Notes under the pieces: model-generated | Seen by the model: the letters and a program-made list of their open reading frames with translations, nothing else | Told to the model about the DNA's origin: nothing | Database searches by the model: none | Source of the DNA: Frondihabitans sp. PAMC 28766 | GTDB lineage: Bacteria; Actinomycetota; Actinomycetes; Actinomycetales; Microbacteriaceae | Length of the DNA: 64,000 nt | Direction of reading: 5' to 3' | Assembly (NCBI RefSeq): GCF_001577365.1 | Contig: NZ_CP014513.1 | Coordinates: 1,798,001-1,862,000 of the forward strand | Program-made: the position numbers and the translations under genes | Shown here: in pieces, positions 19,420 through 26,230 of the stretch | Layout: each line of letters opens with the position of its first letter | How positions within the stretch are numbered: the stretch's first letter is position 1

Positions 19420-19505
19420 TGCCTCATCGTGACACACGGGTCCGACAGAGCAGGATGCGACACCCTCAGGATGCGACGCCCGTCGGTCGCCTGCCTGCGA
19501 GAAGT

Positions 19506-19511
19506 TAGGCT
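19506..19511 (+). promoter_or_regulatory. -10 hexamer of ychF
   Basis: TAGGCT eight bases before GTG 19520 and only two bases before ATG 19514. The transcript start expected about seven bases downstream favours GTG 19520 as the true start. Confidence 0.45.
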
Positions 19512-19519
19512 CTATGACC

Positions 19520-20592
19520 GTGGCTCTCACTATCGCGATCGTCGGGCTGCCCAATGTGGGCAAGTCCACCCTGTTCAACGCCCTGACCAAGAACCAGGTA
19601 CTGGCGGCGAACTACCCGTTCGCCACCATCGAGCCGAACGTGGGTGTGGTCAACCTGCCCGACCCGCGCCTCGGCGTCCTCGCCTCGCTGTTCTCGAGCG
19701 AGAAGATCCTGCCCGCCCCGGTCTCGTTCGTCGACATCGCCGGCATCGTGAAGGGTGCGAGCGAGGGGAGGGGCTCGGCAACAAGTTCCTCGCGAACATC
19801 CGCGAGGCCGACGCCATCGCCGAGGTCGTGCGCGGCTTCGTCGACCCCGACGTCGTGCACGTCGACGGCGTCGTCGACCCCGCCGCCGATCTGTCGACGA
19901 TCAACACCGAGCTGATCCTCGCCGACCTCGAGACGGTCGAGAAAGCGCTCGTCCGCTACGAGAAGGAGCTGCGGCTGAAGCGGGTCGAGCCAGCGACCTA
20001 CGACACCGCGGTGGCTGCGCGCGACGCGCTGCAGCGCGGCGAGGCGCTCTCGGCCACCTCGATCGACCTCGAGCCCATCCGCGAGCTCGGGCTGCTGACC
20101 GCGAAGCCGTTCATCTACGTCTTCAACGTCGATGAGTCGATCATCGCCGACTCCGCCAAGAAGGACGCGCTCGCAGCCCTCGTCGCCCCGGCCGAGGCGA
20201 TCTTCCTCGACGCGAAGATCGAGTCCGAGCTGATCGACCTCGACCCGGAGGACGCGGCCGAACTGCTCGCCTCGACGGGCCAGGAGGAGTCGGGCCTCGA
20301 CCAGCTCGCTCGCATCGGCTTCGACACGCTGGGCCTCCAGACCTACCTCACGGCCGGCCCGAAAGAGACCCGCGCCTGGACGATCGGCAAGGGCTGGAAG
20401 GCCCCGCAGGCCGCCGGTGTCATCCACACCGACTTCGAGAAGGGCTTCATCAAGGCCGAGGTCATCTCGTTCGACGACCTCGTCGACACGGGCTCCATCG
20501 CCGAGGCCCGAGCCCACGGCAAGGCCCGCATCGAGGGCAAGGAATACGTGATGCAGGATGGCGACGTGGTGGAGTTCCGCTTCAACAACTAG
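19520..20592 (+). CDS. ychF: redox-regulated ATPase YchF (one-base frameshift in the assembly)
   Basis: This is a universally conserved Obg-family P-loop protein (OLA1/YchF) that binds ribosomes and hydrolyses ATP. It is about 357 residues from GTG 19520 ([17 protein letters not shown]); ATG 19514 adds two residues. The P-loop is at residues 8-17, and the C-terminal TGS domain ends DVVEFRFNN. The frame breaks at 19765-19768: GASEG should continue [11 protein letters not shown], and one more G in the four-G run restores it. The last codons and stop serve as the target of a direct repeat found twice more downstream, so the accessory region sits exactly against this gene's 3' end. Confidence 0.93.
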
Positions 20593-20593
20593 C
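20572..20593 (+). repeat. ychF 3'-end direct repeat, copy 1 (att-like)
   Basis: A 22-bp core, GAGTTCCGCTTCAACAACTA plus GC, covers the last six codons and stop of ychF. The same core recurs at 22966 and 23870. Copy 1 and copy 3 also share ACGTGGT just upstream, with one mismatch between it and the core. Confidence 0.8.
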
Positions 20594-20747
20594 GCCGCTG
20601 ATTCGCGGAATTGTTCCACACGACAATCGCGCTGCGGCAGCGGGCCGCGTGCCATGTGATGTTGTGTGGAGTGGACCCGCTTGAAGAGCGGAAACTGAGC
20701 CAAGCCGAGAAGCTACCACGTGCGGTGGGGGTGATAGAGCTGATGGC

Positions 20748-20919
20748 TCAGGGATGCCAAAGATCGAGCTTCTCCCAATCCTTCGGCGCACCCATTGACT
20801 CAATTGTGAGCGCGTCGGTGGTCGGGAAGGCAGACAACAGCGTGACAAGCCGACTGGACCAGTCGGTGTCGACGTCGATTGACGGGAGCATGTAGGCGAT
20901 CACTGCTAGGCCGTTATAA
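20748..20919 (-). pseudogene. 3' part of the IS-split Abi_2/AbiF-type gene
   Basis: This is the C-terminal 56 codons of the abortive-infection-like gene whose 5' part is at 21872-22690. Starting from the TAA target duplication (20917-20919), the minus strand reads YNGLAVIAYMLPSIDVD, and the part ends IESMGAPKDWEKLDLWHP. This is the typical Abi_2 C-terminus (asMGfPddW...lW). It joins in frame to SAKSIFGT once the IS element and one duplicated TAA are removed. The part has no start codon of its own, so the gene is interrupted. Confidence 0.85.
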
Positions 20920-20957
20920 GAGGTCGCGCCGATAGGTGGGGTGTGGCGGTGACGTGG

Positions 20958-21030
20958 GGCAGGCACGAGCCCTGTTAAACACGGTTTCGACCAAGATCCC
21001 GTGGCTTTTCAGGAGTAGCTCGTGCCTGCC
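20958..21030 (+). promoter_or_regulatory. inverted repeat masking the transposase start codon
   Basis: GGCAGGCACGAGC (20958-20970) is perfectly complementary to GCTCGTGCCTGCC (21018-21030). The second arm contains the GTG start (21022-21024). A transcript entering from outside would fold and hide the start, as known for IS10 and IS50. Confidence 0.5.
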
Positions 21031-21855
21031 GTCCCATCTTTCCTCATCGAGCCCATCTGGGCCCAGTTCGAAGCACTCATTCCGCCAGTCATCGATGATC
21101 ACCCCTTCGGTGGGCACCGCCCGCGGATCGCGGATCGGGTCGTCTTCGACAAGCTCGTGCAAGTACTCGTACTCGGCGCCGCGTATGTGAAGATCGCCGA
21201 CAGCACCTGCTCGGCGACCACGATCCGCCGCCGCCGTGACGAGTGGATCCGGCACGGGATCTTCACCGAGCTGGAGCAGGTCTGCCTCGAATCCTACGAC
21301 AAGATGATCGGACTGGAACTGGGGGATCTGTCTGTGGACGGGTGCATCGTGAAAGCGCCCTGCGGCGGTGAGGCCTCAGGGCGTTCCCCGGTGGATCGCG
21401 GGAAACAGGGAACGAAACGTTCTCTCCTGGTCGATGGGAAGGGGATCCCGCTGGGATGCGTAATAGCGGGCGCGAACTGCCATGATTCGCCCCTGCTGGC
21501 CGCGACCCTGGAGAAGCTGGGCCGGTTCGGGTTCGACCTCCCGGAGCGGATCACCGTGCACCTGGATGCCGGCTACGACTCCGGCAAGACCCGTGAGCTG
21601 CTCGACACTCTCGGCTGCGATTGGGTGATCAGCAAAAAGGGAACACCGCTGCAGACCGGCGCCCGCTGGGTCGTGGAGAGAACAAATTCGTGGCACACCC
21701 GCGGCTTCCGCAAACTCCACATCTGCACCGAGGTCCGCACCCGGGTCATCGACGCGTTCATCGCCCTCGCCGCCGCGATCATCACCACCCGCAGACTCAT
21801 CCGAGAAGCCTGGACCCGCTACCGCTGGGACACCAGACCCACCCGAAAACCATGA
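21022..21855 (+). CDS. IS5-family transposase
   Basis: This 277-residue DDE transposase is in a single uninterrupted frame. The catalytic residues are Asp106 (LSVDGCIVKAP), Asp182 (VHLDAGYDSGKT) and Glu219 (RWVVERTNSWH), with the Y-(2)-R-(3)-E-(6)-K-like pattern of the IS5 group nearby. The N-terminal region holds a helix-turn-helix. Start GTG 21022 has AGGAG seven bases upstream. The gene fills nearly the whole element and ends inside the right terminal repeat. Confidence 0.93.
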   Translation: MPAVPSFLIEPIWAQFEALIPPVIDDHPFGGHRPRIADRVVFDKLVQVLVLGAAYVKIADSTCSATTIRRRRDEWIRHGIFTELEQVCLESYDKMIGLELGDLSVDGCIVKAPCGGEASGRSPVDRGKQGTKRSLLVDGKGIPLGCVIAGANCHDSPLLAATLEKLGRFGFDLPERITVHLDAGYDSGKTRELLDTLGCDWVISKKGTPLQTGARWVVERTNSWHTRGFRKLHICTEVRTRVIDAFIALAAAIITTRRLIREAWTRYRWDTRPTRKP

Positions 21856-21871
21856 CCTATCGGCGCGATCT

Positions 21872-22690
21872 CTAAGTGCCGAAGATGCTCTTGGCGCTCT
21901 CGTTGCCGCGCAGGTGATCGAGAATAGGGACCTGCCCGACCCTGGGCCTTGACGGCGCGTTCTGGAGCTTCCTGTTGAACAGCCGTGCGTGATGAGCAGC
22001 GACGTTGCGCATGTAGTTCAGACTGGCAAGCCAGCTGGACATGAGCTTCTTCGTCGGAACCCCGAAAGCGGCTGCGATCTCCTCGGCGTCCTTCTGATTC
22101 ATGCCGCGGTAGAGGACGGACAGGTGCCCGAGCTCAAGGATCTCGGTGAGCGCCCAAACGGGCATCCTGTCGTCATACTTCTCCCGGAAGTGCTCGACAA
22201 ACTGCTCGTCGGAGCTGGCTTTGCGGGAGCTAACCCGTTCGAGCCAATGGAAATGCTTGCTTGGTGCGGGTTTTCGAGTGTCGGTGATCTCAGCCGTGAA
22301 CGCTGGCATGAAGGAGGAAGGATCCTCGTGGGCAAACGCGGAGCTGCGCCCGAGCACGTATCCGATGCGCATGCGAACGGCGACTTCGATGCGCTCGAGG
22401 CCGTCAAGGACGAGCATGCGAAGTCGCCGATCGAAGTCGATGATCTTTTCAGCTTGGTCCAGGCTGGTACCCGGCCGAAAGTCGCTGAGGACTCGAATGC
22501 GCTTTCGGTTCTCGTCGTCGACGTACTCCGCGGACTCGCGGAATGGGTAGAGATATCCGGTGAGACGGTAGTAGCCGATCGCCTGCAGGATCGCGCTCGC
22601 ATGTCCTCTGTCGCCTACATCGAGCCCATGTTCCACCAGCCGATCAACCTGCTTGTCCACGGTCAGCCACGGCTTGCTGTACTCGACCAT
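21872..22690 (-). pseudogene. 5' part of Abi_2/AbiF-type HEPN abortive infection gene, interrupted by IS
   Basis: 272 codons remain; the stop is created by the IS right end (TAG uses its last base). The pattern is Abi_2 (AbiD/AbiF): KPWLTVDKQVDRLVEHGL, then YYRLTGYLYPF, LERIEVAVRMRIGY and PVWALTEILELGHLS. The HEPN ribonuclease motif R-x4-H is at residues 228-233 (RNVAAH). With the part at 20748-20919 the original protein was about 328 residues. The start is ATG 22690, directly after GGGAGG. G+C is about 58% (hand count of two 60-base lines: 34 and 36), lower than the flanks. Such proteins are anti-phage toxins. The truncated form keeps the HEPN motif; its activity is unknown. Confidence 0.88.
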
Positions 22691-22696
22691 CAGCCT

Positions 22697-22739
22697 CCCA
22701 AAAAGAAAATCAGCCCGCGCCTTGCGGCGACGGGCTGAT
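22697..22739 (-). terminator. intrinsic-terminator-like hairpin directly upstream of the Abi_2 gene
   Basis: On the minus strand ATCAGCCCG and CGGGCTGAT (22731-22739 and 22709-22717) enclose CGCC-TTGC-GGCG in forward notation, giving a 13-bp stem with one bulge and a tetraloop. TTTTCTTTTT follows. The GGGAGG ribosome binding site and ATG of the Abi_2 gene come immediately after. The terminator is therefore 5' of the gene, as in RNA-antitoxin loci. Confidence 0.65.
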
Positions 22740-22965
22740 CGTGATGACCGAACTCTAGCACGGTGGACCGACAGAGCTCCGCGCGGTGCGAGATGCCAAC
22801 CTACGGGGTCAATGGTCCGCCACATACACGTCTCGGCCGGCAAGCTCGCATTTCCGCTCGCGCATTTCTAGTCCAGAATCGGGTATGCCAGTGCCGCTCC
22901 CGTTCTGCTTACCTCAAGCGAAATAGGCGGAGCCGTCAAAGGTGACTGTGATTCGAAACGCCGTG
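22740..22965 (-). other. 270-base region upstream of the Abi_2 gene, possible small RNA
   Basis: No protein gene is supported between the hairpin and the second ychF-end repeat. On the minus strand a TGCTAGAGT extended -10-like element lies at about 22755, about 20 bases before the hairpin. A weak stem (CTC-GCAC with GTGC-GAG, 22754-22793) is also possible. This is where an RNA antitoxin would be expected; the sequence alone does not prove one. Confidence 0.3.
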
Positions 22966-22987
22966 GAGTTCCGCTTCAACAACTAGC
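22966..22987 (+). repeat. ychF 3'-end direct repeat, copy 2 (att-like)
   Basis: This repeat is identical to the 22-bp ychF-end core. It shares a further six bases (CGCGGC) with copy 3 on the right, for 28 bp in all. It separates the Abi_2 segment from the LON-domain segment. Confidence 0.8.
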
Positions 22988-23150
22988 CGCGGCTTGCGCG
23001 ACGTGGCGGAGTTCGGGTCGGCGTCGGCCCGCGCGCCGGTGGCGGAGTCCGCTATCGAGATGTAGAAGACCCGCGGAGGGGAGGTCTCGAGCACCCGGGC
23101 GACGTCTCGGGTTCGACGAAGATTCTGCGTCAGCGGTGCTTCACTGGTGC

Positions 23151-23753
23151 ATGGCCGTCTCACCGATGTTCCCGCTCGGATCAGTGCTGTTCCCCGGCGT
23201 GCCCATCCCGCTGCGGGTATTCGAGCCGCGGTACCTCACGTTGGTCGGCCGCTTGCTCGACGAAGACGAACCGGGGTTCGAGTTCGGCGTCGTGCTCATC
23301 GAGCGCGGATCAGAAGCCGGCGGTGGCGACCAGCGCGCCTCGGTCGGGACGATGGCGCGTCTTGTGAGCGCCGCCGCGGGCGCCGACGACCTGTACATCG
23401 TCGGCATGGGGACCCGGCGGTTCACGGTCGAGCGCTGGGTCGACGAGGACCCCTACCCGCGGGCCGACCTCTCGATCCTGCCGGATCTGGAGTGGTCCGA
23501 GAAGCTCGCACCCCTGCGGGACCAGGCCGAAGCAGCTGTCCGGCGCTTGATCGCCCGCGCCGCGGGGCCGCAGTCGGATGCCGGCATCGAGCTGTCGGAC
23601 GATCCCGTCGCAGCCGTGTGGCAACTGGCGGCGATCGCCCCGCTGGGCGAGTACGACAGGTACACCCTCTTGAGGTCGACAACGCTGGGGGGTCTCCTGC
23701 GTCAGCTGATCGATCTGGCCCTCGAGGCCGAGGAGCTGTGGTCCGCCGAGTGA
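23151..23753 (+). CDS. LON peptidase N-terminal (substrate-binding) domain protein
   Basis: This 200-residue protein consists of a stand-alone Lon N-terminal domain. It shows MFPLGSVLFPGVPIPLRVFEPRYL near the start and GFEFGVVLIERGSE, then MARLVSAAAGADDLYIVGMGTRRF. No protease or ATPase domain is present. Such proteins occur widely in actinobacteria with unknown function. ATG 23151 was preferred; the ATG at 23166 is a close alternative, and no good ribosome binding site is visible. It lies alone between copies 2 and 3 of the ychF-end repeat. Its high G+C suggests chromosomal ancestry. Confidence 0.82.
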   Translation: MAVSPMFPLGSVLFPGVPIPLRVFEPRYLTLVGRLLDEDEPGFEFGVVLIERGSEAGGGDQRASVGTMARLVSAAAGADDLYIVGMGTRRFTVERWVDEDPYPRADLSILPDLEWSEKLAPLRDQAEAAVRRLIARAAGPQSDAGIELSDDPVAAVWQLAAIAPLGEYDRYTLLRSTTLGGLLRQLIDLALEAEELWSAE

Positions 23754-23802
23754 GGCGTCTGACCACCGTTCACCACCCCTCGTCCTTCCGTCCGCAAAGA
23801 GA

Positions 23803-23828
23803 CCGAACCCCCCGCTAAGGAGGTTCGG
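23803..23828 (+). terminator. hairpin downstream of the LON-domain gene
   Basis: CCGAACC (23803-23809) and GGTTCGG (23822-23828) form a perfect 7-bp stem about 50 bases after the stop codon. No T-run is present. Confidence 0.35.
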
Positions 23829-23869
23829 AGGGATCGGACGCGAATTCGATGTCACAGCTCCACGTGGTC

Positions 23870-23891
23870 GAGTTCCGCTTCAACAACTAGC
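23870..23891 (+). repeat. ychF 3'-end direct repeat, copy 3 (att-like)
   Basis: This is the third copy of the 22-bp core, preceded by CACGTGGTC, so it still reads [13 protein letters not shown]. Relative to ychF it differs by one synonymous base (GTC for GTG). It is probably the outer boundary of the inserted segments. Confidence 0.8.
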
Positions 23892-23977
23892 CGCGGCGCC
23901 GGGAGGCCGTACAGCCGACCGTGCCTGGTCCGGCCGCTGGCGCGGCTGAAGCACCTGCTGCTCCCGCACGCGCGTTT

Positions 23978-24256
23978 ATGGGTGGGGTGAACGAGGGCTC
24001 CAGGGCACGTTTCAGGCCGGTCGGGAAGAGCTACGTTGTGCTCCAGATCGTGCTCCAGATCGTGCTGCGGGAGAAGTTCATCGGGACAGGCTCGGGCAAC
24101 TTGACCGAACTCGAGAACGCGATCAACGCTCAATCCGCACTCGGGTATCGGCTTCACACGATCACCACCGCGGCGTCAGGCAGCAAAGGTCTGGCCGGAG
24201 GTGATCGCATACAAGCGACGATGGTCTTCGAGGGATTCGACCTCGCGGCCGACTAG
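23978..24256 (+). CDS. DUF4177-like small protein
   Basis: This 92-residue protein contains YVVLQIVLREKFIGTG, then NLTELENAINAQSALGYRLHTITTA and IQATMVFEGF. That is the layout of DUF4177: an E-x(2)-LN-x(2)-G-YRL-like core, then a terminal hydrophobic strand. Function is unknown. A 12-base in-frame duplication (24038-24049 and 24050-24061) repeats VLQI. Start ATG 23978 was chosen because residues further 5' are low-complexity Ala/Pro, but GTG 23990 is possible. Confidence 0.6.
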   Translation: MGGVNEGSRARFRPVGKSYVVLQIVLQIVLREKFIGTGSGNLTELENAINAQSALGYRLHTITTAASGSKGLAGGDRIQATMVFEGFDLAAD

Positions 24257-24283
24257 TCGTCTTCGAGAGCTTCAGACGCTCTG

Positions 24284-24304
24284 TGTACGGACTTATGCCG
24301 TACA
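24284..24304 (+). promoter_or_regulatory. operator of the DUF1778-GNAT toxin-antitoxin operon
   Basis: TGTACGG and CCGTACA form a perfect 7-bp inverted repeat with a 7-base spacer. The right arm runs into the TACAAT -10 hexamer. This is a likely binding site for the antitoxin or antitoxin-toxin complex. Confidence 0.6.
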
Positions 24305-24306
24305 AT
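24301..24306 (+). promoter_or_regulatory. -10 hexamer of the toxin-antitoxin operon (leaderless type)
   Basis: TACAAT, six bases, then GTG 24313. It overlaps the operator. Confidence 0.55.
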
Positions 24307-24312
24307 TCACGC

Positions 24313-24588
24313 GTGCCCTCTCCGACGAAAAACGATCGACTCGACCTTCGGCTCACCTCTGCGCAGAAGCGTGAGATCGAGCAGGCCGCCGCGCTCACGG
24401 GCCGATCCCTCACGGATTTCTCGGTGTCGACGCTCGTCGAGAAGGCCGAAGACCTCATTCGGCGCGAGCGCGAGGTATCCATGTCCGCCCAGGCTTTCGA
24501 GACCTTCTCCGCGCTCCTCGATCGACCGGCAGCCTCGGTGGCCGGCCTTGCCGAGCTCCTCGCCCGACCCGCGGTATTCGTCGATTGA
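24313..24588 (+). CDS. DUF1778 family antitoxin
   Basis: This 91-residue antitoxin is of the TacA/AtaR type. Its N-terminal ribbon-helix-helix (NDRLDLRLTSAQKREIEQAA) binds DNA, and ALTGRSLTDFSVSTLVEKAED continues the DUF1778 signature. The C-terminal tail (LAELLARPAVFVD) is the part that clamps the toxin. Two earlier in-frame starts, GTG 24283 and ATG 24295, fall inside the operator. GTG 24313 is preferred because it sits six bases after TACAAT and gives the usual family N-terminus. The stop overlaps the toxin start (TTGA). Confidence 0.88.
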   Translation: MPSPTKNDRLDLRLTSAQKREIEQAAALTGRSLTDFSVSTLVEKAEDLIRREREVSMSAQAFETFSALLDRPAASVAGLAELLARPAVFVD

Positions 24589-25103
24589 CCGGCTTCCGCC
24601 GTCCGCGCGCGATCACGCTGGGCGACGATACGAGCGGATTCGACTGCGGCGTCCCGAGCCTGACCAACTGGTTGCAGATCCGCGCGATCCGGAATGAGGC
24701 TGGTGGCGCGTCGCGAACGTTCATCAGTTGCGACGCAGACTCCGGCGTCGTCGCCGGGTATTACTGCCTGGCGGCCAGTTCGCTCCGATCCGACGAGGCG
24801 GTCGGGGGAGTGCGGCGGAACATGCCGGACCCGATTCCCGTCATCCTGATCGGAAGGCTGGCGGTCGATTCCCGATTCCACGGCGTCGGCCTCGGTGCAT
24901 CGCTGCTTCAGGATGCGGTTCTCAAAGCAGTCGAGGCCAGCCGACTCATCGGTGCGCGCGCCGTCGTCGTCTACGCGGTCGACGACTCAGCCGTCGCGTT
25001 CTACCGGCGCTTCGGATTCGCCATCATGCCGAAGTCCGCCAGGTGTCTCTACTTACTCACCGCCGACGCCGAGGCGACCGTGCGGGAGCTGGCCGGCGGT
25101 TAG
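24585..25103 (+). CDS. GNAT-type acetyltransferase toxin
   Basis: This 172-residue GNAT toxin is paired with a DUF1778 antitoxin, the TacT/AtaT arrangement. Known members acetylate the amino group of charged tRNAs and stop translation. It shows FDCGVPSLTNWLQ near the N-terminus, GYYCLAASSL, and the acetyl-CoA loop RLAVDSRFHGVGLGASLL. The YAVDDSAVAFYRRFGFAIMP segment contains the catalytic-type Tyr. The TTG start overlaps the antitoxin stop by four bases. The target tRNA cannot be deduced. Confidence 0.87.
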   Translation: MTGFRRPRAITLGDDTSGFDCGVPSLTNWLQIRAIRNEAGGASRTFISCDADSGVVAGYYCLAASSLRSDEAVGGVRRNMPDPIPVILIGRLAVDSRFHGVGLGASLLQDAVLKAVEASRLIGARAVVVYAVDDSAVAFYRRFGFAIMPKSARCLYLLTADAEATVRELAGG

Positions 25104-25128
25104 AGGCCCGGCCCGTCGGGGAGTTGAG

Positions 25129-25602
25129 TCAGCGGCCGTCCGCCGCAGCCTCGAGCGCGGCGATGTCGAGCTTGATCATCTGCTGCATCGCGATCATCGT
25201 GCGGCTCGCGCGACCCTGGTCGGGGTCGGCCAGCAGCTCGGGGAGGCGGACGGGCGTCACCTGCCAGACGACGCCCCAGCGGTCGGCGCACCAGCCGCAG
25301 GCGATCTCGCGTCCCCCGTCGGAGGTGAACGCGCCCCAGAGCCGATCGATCTCCTCTTGCGTGTCGCAGTCGACCTGGAACGAGACGGCGTCGGTGTACG
25401 GGTGGTCGGGGCCGCCGTTCATAGCGCGCCACGACTGCCCGAAGAGCGTGAACTCGACGACGAGCGCCCTGCCCGCGTCGGGGGTGCCGTCGGGCCAGCG
25501 CTGCACGTGGTCGATGCGCGCGTCGGGGAACAGTCCGACGTAGGTGATCACGGCCTCCTCGGCCTGGTCGTCGAACCACAGGAACGGGACGATGCGCTGC
25601 AT
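25129..25602 (-). CDS. VOC family (PhnB/3-demethylubiquinone methyltransferase-like) protein
   Basis: This 157-residue protein of the vicinal oxygen chelate fold contains PFLWFDDQAEEAVITYVGLF, FTLFGQSWRAMNGGPD and ACGWCADRWGVVWQVTP. This is the PhnB-like branch often annotated as a 3-demethylubiquinone-9 methyltransferase domain, although it lacks a methyltransferase. ATG 25602 has GAGGAG six bases upstream. Substrate unknown. Confidence 0.85.
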   Translation of the reverse strand: MQRIVPFLWFDDQAEEAVITYVGLFPDARIDHVQRWPDGTPDAGRALVVEFTLFGQSWRAMNGGPDHPYTDAVSFQVDCDTQEEIDRLWGAFTSDGGREIACGWCADRWGVVWQVTPVRLPELLADPDQGRASRTMIAMQQMIKLDIAALEAAADGR

Positions 25603-25710
25603 GAGGGGCTCCTCTCGATGGCCGAGCGCCATTGCCCGGTGGCGATCAGGGTAGCCACCTTCGAGCAAGTTCGCGCTACCGTTGTGCCACCAGACCACCG
25701 AGGAGCTCTC

Positions 25711-26175
25711 ATGCCGTACGCCGTCGACTTCGTGAACGTCGAAACGACCGGTCTCGAATCGTCGCCTGTCGTCGACGCGCTCGCCGGTCTCCGGGCCAAC
25801 GAGGCTCGCTACTACAAGAACAAGTACGACCACGTCTTCACGGTCAGCCCCGCCGATGAGGTGCCCGACGAGGTCGCCTACCTGACGAAGGTGCTGAAGG
25901 ACGAGCGCGACATCGTCATCGCCTCGGAGCCGCTCGAGGCGACGCAGTTCGAGGTCGACGGCCTTCGGATGACGTACGTGTTCTACGAGTCGGGCCTCGC
26001 GATCAACGTCATGTACGCGATCGAGGACGGCGGCAAGCGCGCCGTCGGCTTCAAGCTGTCGCAGGGCATGGAGGTGCCCGCCGAGTTGGCCGACCGCTTC
26101 AAGTTCGCCCGCCAGAAGTCGAAGCTCGCCGGCGAGATCCGCGGCTCGTACTTCGTCGTCAAGGGCGAGTACTAG
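25711..26175 (+). CDS. uncharacterised conserved protein, 154 residues
   Basis: I do not recognise the family. The protein is soluble with no membrane segment or signal. It opens MPYAVDFVNVETTGLESSPVVDAL and contains RYYKNKYDHVFTVSPADEVPDEVAYL, then a mixed alpha/beta C-terminal half. ATG 25711 has GAGGAG at ideal spacing, and codon use matches the chromosome, so it is a real gene. It diverges from the VOC protein gene. Confidence 0.7.
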   Translation: MPYAVDFVNVETTGLESSPVVDALAGLRANEARYYKNKYDHVFTVSPADEVPDEVAYLTKVLKDERDIVIASEPLEATQFEVDGLRMTYVFYESGLAINVMYAIEDGGKRAVGFKLSQGMEVPAELADRFKFARQKSKLAGEIRGSYFVVKGEY

Positions 26176-26230
26176 GGCCGGGCTTCGTCGGCTTGTCACC
26201 GCGCGGCTACCACCCGTGTCGGTGGCGGAG

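Larger units (their letters stand above)
20920..21872 (+). mobile_element. IS5-family insertion sequence (IS1031-like), 953 bp
   Basis: Terminal inverted repeats of 18 bp, one mismatch apart, are GAGGTCGCGCCGATAGGT at the left end and ACCTATCGGCGCGATCTC at the right. A TAA target duplication lies at 20917-20919 and 21873-21875. A 3-bp TNA duplication, GAG termini and this size are the hallmarks of the IS1031 group. It carries one transposase gene and looks complete. It is inserted in the Abi_2 gene. Confidence 0.93.

Noticed and set aside
20611..20895. Plus-strand 94-residue frame downstream of ychF
   Set aside because: It is antisense to the 3' part of the Abi_2 gene and has no family features.
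21872..22843. Abi_2 protein with a 51-residue N-terminal extension from the longer frame
   Set aside because: The extension covers the hairpin and T-run and is basic and low-complexity. ATG 22690 follows GGGAGG directly and begins with the usual KPWLT motif.
24283..24312. Longer antitoxin starting at GTG 24283 or ATG 24295
   Set aside because: Both starts lie within the inverted-repeat operator and upstream of the likely transcription start; the family N-terminus fits GTG 24313.
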